Shown here piece by piece: positions 1-4,748 of a stretch of DNA of 6,829 bases (positions are counted from its first letter, which is position 1; every line of letters starts with the position of its first letter). The stretch lies in contig JAADHP010000283.1 of NCBI GenBank assembly GCA_013151785.1, forward strand, positions 1-6,829. The letters are read 5' to 3'. The notes under the pieces are model-generated. The model was not told where the DNA came from, made no database searches, and saw only the letters and a list, made by a program, of their open reading frames with translations. This DNA comes from Nitrospirota bacterium. GTDB lineage: Bacteria; Nitrospirota; Thermodesulfovibrionia; Thermodesulfovibrionales; JdFR-85. A program made the position numbers and the translations under genes.

Positions 1-2
1 TA

Positions 3-134
3 TACAGGTCCAGAGGTGGTGAAGAAGGTCATGTAGCAATACCGACAGTAACATACACCAACAACCTTGTGTATCACCTGAAGGCTGGAAAGCTGTGTTT
101 TTATAATTTAAATCCTATTGCATCAATGTCCTGA
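3..134 (+). CDS. possible 3' end of an unidentified gene (partial)
   Basis: A frame open from the window edge runs 43 codons to a TGA at 132-134. The peptide reads YRSRGGEEGHVAIP at its start and LCFYNLNPIASMS at its end. Codon choice (AGG/AGA for Arg, ATA for Ile, purine-rich first positions) resembles the real genes in the window, and a rightward terminator follows at 181-229, as expected after a gene end. I recognise no family. A rival reading is the frame starting at base 1, which ends at 34-36 with YTGPEVVKKVM and also looks like a plausible C-terminus. The stretch could instead be a structured RNA, given the inverted repeat at 10-20 and 138-148. An open frame of this length is not rare by chance, so the call is weak. 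Confidence 0.3.
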   Translation, partial: YRSRGGEEGHVAIPTVTYTNNLVYHLKAGKLCFYNLNPIASMS

Positions 135-148
135 TGAACCACCTCTGG
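10..148. repeat. 11-bp perfect inverted repeat, arms 10-20 and 138-148
   Basis: CCAGAGGTGGT at 10-20 is exactly the reverse complement of ACCACCTCTGG at 138-148. In RNA the pairing extends outward to 6-20/138-152 if two G-U pairs are allowed. Inside lies a smaller hairpin, ATACAC at 53-58 with GTGTAT at 69-74. The arrangement would suit a folded RNA closed by a long stem, or the ends of a small mobile remnant. It could also be coincidence. No target-site duplication can be judged because the left arm sits at the window edge. Confidence 0.45.
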
Positions 149-180
149 GCTTAGTTTCTTAATGAAAGTTCTTATTTTTC

Positions 181-229
181 AAAGGTGTGGTGCTTATTTT
201 TCTTCGGCACCCTGCCTTTCTTTTTTCTT
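181..229 (+). terminator. rho-independent terminator, rightward
   Basis: A hairpin pairs 181-193 with 207-219. Twelve of thirteen positions pair, two of them G-U, with one T/C mismatch in the middle and a 13-nt loop. The T-rich run CTTTTTTCTT at 220-229 follows directly. The U-tract lies only on the + strand side, so it terminates whatever is transcribed from the left edge. The minus-strand gene converges on it but gets no U-tract after the same stem, so it is not clearly bidirectional. A 10-base direct repeat, CTTATTTTTC, lies at 171-180 and 193-202, partly within the loop. Confidence 0.7.
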
Positions 230-265
230 ACTAAATCTTTGTGGACAGCAATGGAAAAGTCTATA

Positions 266-958
266 TTATTTATCTGAGTAGTTTTCTATGAAGCGTTCTA
301 TTGCTGAGGTGGTTTTTTTGTCTAATCCAGTAAAACTTGCACCATAATAGAAATATCTACTCTCAGTGGTTCCATCGCTGCCTTCCACAACCCTTACAAT
401 CTCTGCATCTGTATTAACCTCTGTTTTGTCAGGAAGGATAAAAGAACACCTTATAATATCACCTTCATCTATTTTGGCATCAGACCGAAAAAGAATACCA
501 GAGGAACTTATGTTCTCAACTACTCCTGAATAACGAGACTTTTTTGTGCTACCATGGATTTCAACACCTACATTAAGCCGTAAGGATTTCCTGGTGGCAA
601 TATTAAGGAGTTTTTGTGATTCTTCCATCAGGGTGTCAGGGTCAACTGTGGATGGTAAAAGTGAGTTGGCCCTGACATCCAGCAATTTATCGGGATTATC
701 TATATCATCAGAACATATTAATATAATCGATACTTTGCTTAACCTATCGTTATTTCTGATAATATCGCAGAGCCTCTCTCCATCTATTCCTGGTGAATCA
801 AAATATGTGATTATAAGGTCAGCCCTTTCTGACTCATGGGTGGAAAGAACCTCTTCGTTGTTTTTTACAGGAAACACCCTGATATCTGAACGTTGAAGAA
901 AGGACTTTCTTTTGCCCAGGGATTTTAGTATCTCCTTGTTAATGATAACCTTTTTCAT
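266..958 (-). CDS. degenerate receiver plus PilZ domain protein
   Basis: A 230-residue cytoplasmic two-domain regulator. Residues 1-115 have the receiver fold pattern (MKKVIINKE, DLIIT, PGIDG, SIILIC, VDPDTL), but the phosphorylation site is gone. Tyr52 stands where Asp is expected, the N-terminal acidic pair is Asn-Lys, the switch Thr is Cys and the conserved Lys is Ser. Residues 122-225 form a PilZ domain with both c-di-GMP binding motifs intact: RxxxR (R123, R127) and NxSxxG (N149, S151, G154). The protein is therefore predicted to answer to c-di-GMP and not to phosphorylation. I chose ATG at 956-958 because similar proteins begin MKK. It has AAGGGG just upstream, though close. A TTG at 1013-1015 would add 19 residues and has a weak AGG at 5-nt spacing. 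It is divergent from mraZ. Its partner and output are unknown. Confidence 0.88.
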   Translation of the reverse strand: MKKVIINKEILKSLGKRKSFLQRSDIRVFPVKNNEEVLSTHESERADLIITYFDSPGIDGERLCDIIRNNDRLSKVSIILICSDDIDNPDKLLDVRANSLLPSTVDPDTLMEESQKLLNIATRKSLRLNVGVEIHGSTKKSRYSGVVENISSSGILFRSDAKIDEGDIIRCSFILPDKTEVNTDAEIVRVVEGSDGTTESRYFYYGASFTGLDKKTTSAIERFIENYSDK

Positions 959-1041
959 TCCCCTTATCAGTATAAACAATTCAGTCAAATCTGTAAAGAT
1001 GTTTTTATGTTCCAAAATTACCTATTGACTCATTGCCTGTT

Positions 1042-1068
1042 ATTTTATATAGCTCTCTTTCCTGTCAG
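1042..1068 (-). promoter_or_regulatory. candidate promoter for the PilZ gene
   Basis: Read on the minus strand, CTGACA (1068-1063) is followed after 15 bp by TAAAAT (1047-1042). Each differs by one base from the sigma70 consensus hexamers. The spacer is shorter than the usual 17 bp, which lowers confidence. Transcription would begin near 1035, leaving roughly a 75-nt leader for the ATG start or 20 nt for the TTG start. Confidence 0.25.
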
Positions 1069-1081
1069 TATACGGTTGTGT

Positions 1082-1117
1082 CCACTCATCCACTCATTTA
1101 CCCCTCAACTCATTTAC
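1082..1117. repeat. short direct repeats built on ACTCAT
   Basis: CCACTCAT occurs twice in tandem at 1082-1097. ACTCATTTAC occurs at 1092-1101 and again at 1108-1117, a 16-bp step. A looser copy, GACTCATTGC, lies at 1027-1036. They lie upstream of both divergent genes. They may be a slippage product or binding half-sites; nothing in the sequence decides between these. Confidence 0.4.
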
Positions 1118-1128
1118 GAAAACTGCCA

Positions 1129-1162
1129 GAATGCTCCGACCTCTGGTCGGGGAGCTTCATTC
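1129..1162. repeat. imperfect stem-loop in the divergent intergenic region
   Basis: The core CCGACC at 1136-1141 pairs with GGTCGG at 1145-1150 around a TCT loop. GCT at 1133-1135 pairs with AGC at 1153-1155 across a two-G bulge. GAATG at 1129-1133 can alternatively pair with CATTC at 1158-1162. A T-rich run begins at 1168, too far from the stem for a standard terminator. It is the most GC-rich part of an AT-rich gap, so it may be an intergenic palindrome or a decayed terminator. Confidence 0.45.
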
Positions 1163-1251
1163 AGTAATTTTTTCTTCCCACCTGTCCGGGATTTGAACAA
1201 TATGAATATATAGTATGAAGAGGTCAAAAGAAAACACAATATATTGATATT

Positions 1252-1288
1252 GCAAAAAAAATGACTTTTTTGCTTGACAAAAAAAGTC
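1252..1288. promoter_or_regulatory. two overlapping inverted repeats around the mraZ -35 element
   Basis: GCAAAAAA at 1252-1259 is complementary to TTTTTTGC at 1266-1273 (8 bp, 6-nt gap). GACTTTTTT at 1263-1271 is complementary to AAAAAAGTC at 1280-1288 (9 bp, 8-nt gap). They share the central T-tract, so only one could form at a time, and the gap of the second contains nearly all of the TTGACA hexamer. They lie upstream of the expected transcript start, so they would act as DNA: an operator, curved A-tract DNA or an UP-like element. Homopolymer runs make chance repeats easier. Confidence 0.45.
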
Positions 1289-1302
1289 TTTTATATTATC
1301 AT
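1274..1302 (+). promoter_or_regulatory. sigma70-type promoter of mraZ and the dcw operon
   Basis: A perfect -35 TTGACA (1274-1279), an optimal 17-bp spacer and a -10 TATCAT (1297-1302, one mismatch to TATAAT) predict a start near 1308-1310. The upstream region is A/T-tract rich. This is the only good rightward promoter seen before the packed genes that follow, so it probably drives them all. The predicted start falls inside the first MraZ repeat. Confidence 0.75.
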
Positions 1303-1305
1303 TTA

Positions 1306-1331
1306 GTGGTAGAAAGTGGTAAAAAGTGGGA
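1306..1331 (+). promoter_or_regulatory. MraZ box: three GTGG repeats at exact 10-bp period
   Basis: GTGGTA (1306-1311), GTGGTA (1316-1321) and GTGGGA (1326-1331) are spaced exactly 10 bp apart, one helical turn, with purine-only spacers. Known MraZ operators are TGGGN-type direct repeats with 5-nt spacers in E. coli and AAAGTGG repeats in mollicutes; this array fits both patterns. It lies over the predicted transcript start and its third unit overlaps the mraZ ribosome binding site. Binding by the MraZ encoded just downstream is therefore the expected autoregulation. Whether the effect is repression or activation cannot be read from the sequence. Confidence 0.78.
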
Positions 1332-1333
1332 GG
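1328..1333 (+). promoter_or_regulatory. mraZ ribosome binding site
   Basis: GGGAGG sits 4 nt before the GTG at 1338. It decides the mraZ start: the in-frame GTG at 1326 has no such site upstream and is itself part of the third MraZ repeat. Confidence 0.7.
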
Positions 1334-1337
1334 TTTC

Positions 1338-1796
1338 GTGCCAGGATTCTCGGGTAAATTCCATCATCAGGTTGACTCCAAGGGCAGATTAATGCTCCCA
1401 TCAGAATTAAGAACAGTCCTCCAGACAAATTATAATAACAATAATACACTATACATCACCTTGTCTGCTACTGACAAGTGCCTCCATATATATCCTTTAG
1501 AGGAGTGGCAACGCCTGCAGGATAAGGTGCGGAGTCTTCCTCCATCAAAAAAGTCTGTTAAATATTATATGAGGCGAGTTATAGCATCAGCACATGAGTG
1601 TGAGCTTGACAAGCAGGGCAGGATACTTATACCTGTTGACCTGAGGGAAGATGCAAGTATCAATGGAGAGACTGTAGTTGTGGGCCAGATTGATAAGATT
1701 GAGGTATGGAACAGGGCTGAATGGGATAAACTGTTTGATCCTGAAAATATTGATATTAGTGCCTATGAGGCAGAACTTGCTGAGATGGGTCTTTAA
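1338..1796 (+). CDS. mraZ: transcriptional regulator MraZ
   Basis: A 152-residue DNA-binding regulator of the dcw cluster, normal in length for the family. It has two SpoVT-AbrB type half-domains, each with the hallmark DxxGR loop: D13-S-K-G-R17 and D91-K-Q-G-R95. The opening FSGKFHHQVDSKGR and the central RRVIASAHECELD are typical of MraZ. The family forms ring-like oligomers that bind direct repeats in front of their own gene, and such repeats are present at 1306-1331. GTG at 1338 is chosen because GGGAGG lies 4 nt upstream and family members begin only a few residues before the FxG motif. GTG at 1326 would add four residues and lacks a ribosome binding site. An Asn-rich run (N31 to N36) lies in a loop of the first half. 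It is first in the operon, 8 nt before rsmH. Confidence 0.96.
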   Translation: MPGFSGKFHHQVDSKGRLMLPSELRTVLQTNYNNNNTLYITLSATDKCLHIYPLEEWQRLQDKVRSLPPSKKSVKYYMRRVIASAHECELDKQGRILIPVDLREDASINGETVVVGQIDKIEVWNRAEWDKLFDPENIDISAYEAELAEMGL

Positions 1797-1804
1797 AGAT
1801 ATAG

Positions 1805-2671
1805 ATGATACACAGGCCAGTACTTCTTGATGAGGTTATAGAGATGTTGAACATAAAAGAGGATGGAATATATGTGGATGCTACAGTAGGAGCTGGAGGG
1901 CATACAAGGGCGATACTTTCCAGGCTTTCTGATAGAGGTCTTGTGATAGGGATCGACAGGGATGAGGAGGCGATTAAACGGGTGGGCATGACATTAAAAG
2001 ACAGGCGACTGAGATTGATTCATCTGGATTATTCAGATATGCACAGGGTGCTTGATATTACAGAAGCAAAGGTGGATGGTGTCTTAATGGATCTCGGGGT
2101 CTCAATGTATCAGCTAAAAGACGAACAGAGAGGCTTCAGTTTTTCTTCAGAGGCTCCGCTTGATATGAGGATGGACAGGACAGTCAGAATTACAGCCGCA
2201 GATATAGTGAATACCTGGAGTAAGGAGAAAATAGAAAAGATACTGAGAGATTATGCAGATGAGAAAAGGGCACGTGCCATTGCTGCCAGGATAGTTCAAA
2301 GGAGAAGAAAGGCCAGGATAAACACCTGCAAGGAGCTTGCGAATATAGTAATGTCTGTTTACAAAAGAAGGGGACGCATTCACCCTGCAACCAGGACCTT
2401 TCAGGCCCTGAGGATTGCTGTTAACAATGAGTTGGAACAGCTACAGGAGGGACTTCGCTCAGCAATAGATATCTTAAATAAAAAAGGAAGATTATGTGTC
2501 ATCTCCTACCATTCTGTTGAAGACAGGGTGGTGAAGATATTTTTCAGAGAGGCAGAAAAACAGGGGCTTATAAAGAGGATAAACAAAAAGCCAATCACAC
2601 CGTCTGAGAGAGAGATAAAGGAGAATCCATCTTCAAGGAGCGCAAAATTGAGGGTGGGGGAGCGGTTATGA
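1805..2671 (+). CDS. rsmH: 16S rRNA (cytosine(1402)-N(4))-methyltransferase RsmH
   Basis: A SAM-dependent methyltransferase that modifies C1402 in the 16S rRNA decoding site; older name MraW. At 288 residues it is slightly shorter than usual (about 300-315). Conserved blocks in order: HRPVLLDEV (3-11), SAM-binding DATVGAGGHT (25-34), IGIDRDEEA (48-56), MDLGVS (95-100), RGFSF (109-113), PLDMRMD (118-124), HPATRTFQALRIAVNNEL (193-210), ISYHSVEDR (233-241), and a C-terminal SSRSAKLRVGERL. Two small departures: the usual GVSS reads GVSM, with Met101, and the usual YGEE-like motif reads YADE at 150-153. No strong ribosome binding site precedes the ATG, 8 nt after mraZ, which suggests coupling to mraZ translation. 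Its stop overlaps the ftsL start as ATGA. Confidence 0.97.
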   Translation: MIHRPVLLDEVIEMLNIKEDGIYVDATVGAGGHTRAILSRLSDRGLVIGIDRDEEAIKRVGMTLKDRRLRLIHLDYSDMHRVLDITEAKVDGVLMDLGVSMYQLKDEQRGFSFSSEAPLDMRMDRTVRITAADIVNTWSKEKIEKILRDYADEKRARAIAARIVQRRRKARINTCKELANIVMSVYKRRGRIHPATRTFQALRIAVNNELEQLQEGLRSAIDILNKKGRLCVISYHSVEDRVVKIFFREAEKQGLIKRINKKPITPSEREIKENPSSRSAKLRVGERL

Positions 2672-2991
2672 TACGAAAAAAAGGAGGCTCCTTTTTATTA
2701 AAATTGATCTTTCTGTTGTTGCCCCTTGCCCTTGTCTTCTCTATTGTTTATCTGCGAAGCAGCATAACAGCCCTTGAATATCAACTTGGTCAGTTACAGA
2801 TGGAAAAGCTCAGCCTCATTAACAAAAAAAGCGAGCTTATAGCAAAAAGAGCAAAGGCCACCTCCTTAAAGAAGATTGAAATGGTTGCAACAAAAAAGAT
2901 GGGACTCACATATGTGGACAGAGAGAAGGTCTTTTATGTAAAGGAGGTGGCACCGCCAGCACCTTTTACAGCAGGTTTGGATAAAAGATAG
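2668..2991 (+). CDS. ftsL: cell division protein FtsL
   Basis: A small bitopic membrane protein of 107 residues, typical for FtsL. A short basic N-terminus (IRKK) is followed by one transmembrane helix at about 9-29. A charged, heptad-like coiled coil spans about 32-66, and a conserved-looking tail carries MGLTYVDREKVFYVK (78-92), resembling the LGL motif of FtsL/FtsB proteins. In the family it pairs with FtsB (DivIC) and FtsQ and helps activate septal peptidoglycan synthesis by FtsW-FtsI. FtsL diverges fast, so the call rests on length, topology and position between rsmH and ftsI. GGGGGAG lies 5 nt before the ATG, inside the end of rsmH, and the start overlaps the rsmH stop by four bases. 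The Pro/Ala-rich end (APPAPF) is not diagnostic. Confidence 0.9.
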   Translation: MIRKKGGSFLLKLIFLLLPLALVFSIVYLRSSITALEYQLGQLQMEKLSLINKKSELIAKRAKATSLKKIEMVATKKMGLTYVDREKVFYVKEVAPPAPFTAGLDKR

Positions 2992-3008
2992 ATTTTAGAG
3001 AAGATTAA

Positions 3009-4748
3009 ATGAACAAAAGGGCCCTTTTGGTAAAGACCACTATTTTTGTTATGTTTCTGGTAGTTTTGCTCCGCCTTGTTGATTTGATGTTAATCAAGCA
3101 TGCAAAACTGAGCAGGATTGCGCATATTCAGCAGACAAAAGGTCAGGAGATTCTTGTAAGAAGGGGGATAATTTATGACAGAAAGGGAAGGGAACTTGCT
3201 GTAAATCTGGAGAGACCTTCACTTTATTGTGACCCCAAGGAGATTTCATCGCCCAGGGAGGTGGCCTACAAGGTAGGGGGGATATTAAAGATAAATAAAA
3301 GAAAGATTATTAAGGCGCTACAGGAGGAGAGGAGATTTGTCTGGCTGGCTCGAAAGATATCTCCAGAGGCAGCCTCGTATATCCAGGCATTAAGGATAGA
3401 GGGGATAGGAATGCTTCCTGACACCAAAAGATTTTACCCAAAAGGCACGCTTGCAGCCCATGTGCTTGGATTTGTGAATATAGATAACAAAGGGCTGGAA
3501 GGCGTGGAGAGAACCTATGAAGAATATCTTATTGCTGATGGAGGAAGGGTTTACATTACCAGGGATGCAAAGGGTAATATATTATATAGAGGTGGTGATT
3601 TAGAGAGTTCTGGTAATAGCATAGTACTTACTATAGATGAAGGTCTGCAGGCAATAGTAGAAGAAGAGCTTAACAGGGCAGTACAGAAATGGCATCCCCA
3701 GGCTGCTACTGTAATAATGATGGATCCAGACAGTGGCGAGATCTTGGCTCTTGCCAATAGACCCACCTTCGACCCCAATAGACCTGGCCGTTACAGGGCA
3801 TCCTTCAGACGTAACAGGGCTATTACAGACCTCTATGAACCAGGCTCCACCTTTAAACTTGTTATGGTTACTGCAGCCTTAGAGGAAGGTGTGGCAACAT
3901 TGAATACAAGATTTGACTGTTCAGCAGGTTATATCGAGGTAGGTGGCAAGAGGATATGGGACTCTCATAAGCATGGAGTGCTTACATTGAAGGAGATAAT
4001 AGAGAAATCGTCAAATGTGGGTGCAGTAAAGGTGGCATTAAAATTAGGCCCGGAGAGATTTTATAAATATGTAAAACTGTATGGCTTTGGTGAAAAGACA
4101 GGTGTTGATCTGATTGGAGAGTCTCCAGGGATAGTCAAAAGCCCTGAACAGTGGTCTGCCACAACAATAGGGGCAATGGCCATTGGCTATGAGGTAATGG
4201 TAACACCGCTGCAGGTCCTGAGGGCCTATGCTATTGTGGCCAATGGCGGGTATAAGGTCAGACCCCATGTGGTTTCCAGGGTTATATCTCCAGAGGGATT
4301 GATAATAAAGAGGAACAGAGGGACAAGAGGTGAAAGGATCATTTCTGAAAGGACCGTAAGGCGTATAAAAGAGGCCCTGAGGGCTGTTGTTTCAGAGGAT
4401 GGAACAGCCCCAAAGGCATCCATACCTGGCAATACTGTGGCAGGAAAGACAGGTACAACAAAACTTGTGGATCGTAGCACAGGAAGATACTCCAATAAAG
4501 ACTTTGTTAGCTCCTTTGTGGGAATGGTGCCTGCAGATAACCCTTTGTTTGTGATGATTGTGGTAATCTGGAAACCAAAGAAGAGGTTTTATGGAGGAGA
4601 GGTTGCTGCCCCTGTATTCAGTGCTATTGCAGAAAAGGCACTGTCCTATATGTTCATACCCAGAGATGATCGACTGAAGGATAGCTTTCTCTATGTTAGC
4701 TCAGATGAGGGACAAAAATCCAGGAACATAGTGGTAAAACAGAAATGA
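3009..4748 (+). CDS. ftsI: septal peptidoglycan transpeptidase FtsI (PBP3, class B)
   Basis: A class B penicillin-binding protein, 579 residues, which crosslinks peptidoglycan at the septum. One transmembrane anchor lies at about 8-28, with the catalytic part outside the membrane. The dimerisation/pedestal domain starts with RRGIIYDRKGREL (51-63) and continues to about 200. The transpeptidase domain has all three active-site motifs: STFK (nucleophile S280, K283), SSN (334-336) and KTGTT (480-484). No PASTA domains follow; the C-terminal tail after about 550 is charged and probably unstructured. The adjacent ftsL and murE support FtsI over the elongation enzyme PBP2 or the sporulation paralogue SpoVD. 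The gap after ftsL is 17 nt, with a purine-rich but weak ribosome binding site (AGAGAAGA, 2997-3004). Its stop overlaps the murE start as ATGA. Confidence 0.95.
   Translation: MNKRALLVKTTIFVMFLVVLLRLVDLMLIKHAKLSRIAHIQQTKGQEILVRRGIIYDRKGRELAVNLERPSLYCDPKEISSPREVAYKVGGILKINKRKIIKALQEERRFVWLARKISPEAASYIQALRIEGIGMLPDTKRFYPKGTLAAHVLGFVNIDNKGLEGVERTYEEYLIADGGRVYITRDAKGNILYRGGDLESSGNSIVLTIDEGLQAIVEEELNRAVQKWHPQAATVIMMDPDSGEILALANRPTFDPNRPGRYRASFRRNRAITDLYEPGSTFKLVMVTAALEEGVATLNTRFDCSAGYIEVGGKRIWDSHKHGVLTLKEIIEKSSNVGAVKVALKLGPERFYKYVKLYGFGEKTGVDLIGESPGIVKSPEQWSATTIGAMAIGYEVMVTPLQVLRAYAIVANGGYKVRPHVVSRVISPEGLIIKRNRGTRGERIISERTVRRIKEALRAVVSEDGTAPKASIPGNTVAGKTGTTKLVDRSTGRYSNKDFVSSFVGMVPADNPLFVMIVVIWKPKKRFYGGEVAAPVFSAIAEKALSYMFIPRDDRLKDSFLYVSSDEGQKSRNIVVKQK

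Larger units (their letters stand above)
959..1337. other. 379-bp intergenic control region without a convincing gene
   Basis: This gap separates the divergent PilZ gene from mraZ. Its left part (1016-1200) carries short direct repeats and an imperfect stem-loop. Its right part (1200-1330) is very AT-rich with A and T tracts and carries the mraZ promoter and MraZ box. The one open frame on the + strand, 1007-1213, has no ribosome binding site and an unlikely Cys/Pro/Phe-rich product, so it is not called. If the PilZ protein starts at the TTG at 1015, the gap shrinks by 57 bases. Confidence 0.8.

Noticed and set aside
546..896. A 116-codon open frame on the + strand inside the PilZ gene.
   Set aside because: It lies wholly antisense to a protein with clear receiver and PilZ motifs, and its Ser/Leu/Ile-rich product is what a mirrored frame produces.
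1031..1120. The ACTCAT repeats as a CRISPR-like array.
   Set aside because: The units are only 8-10 bases with irregular gaps, there are no spacers of constant length and no cas genes.
1133..1177. The stem-loop at 1133-1155 plus the later T-rich run as a terminator.
   Set aside because: The T-run begins more than ten bases after the stem, and no gene reads rightward into it.
1181..1200. On the minus strand, GTTCAAATCCCGG (1198-1186) looks like a tRNA T-loop and 3' stem, suggesting a tRNA remnant or attachment site.
   Set aside because: The bases before it (ATATT) cannot form the other half of the T-stem, no acceptor, D or anticodon arms are present nearby, and there is no integrase or flanking repeat. 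A 13-base resemblance is not enough.
1007..1213. A 68-codon open frame on the + strand between the divergent genes.
   Set aside because: It starts inside the extended PilZ frame, has no ribosome binding site, crosses the direct repeats and stem-loop, and its product has no recognisable family signature.
1326..1337. GTG at 1326 as the mraZ start, adding four residues.
   Set aside because: There is no ribosome binding site upstream, it is the third MraZ repeat, and the GTG at 1338 has GGGAGG 4 nt before it and matches the usual MraZ N-terminus.
3009..4748. FtsI as the sporulation paralogue SpoVD or the elongation enzyme PBP2 (MrdA).
   Set aside because: It lacks PASTA domains, and the position between ftsL and murE is the standard ftsI location. 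An rodA neighbour, expected for mrdA, is absent.
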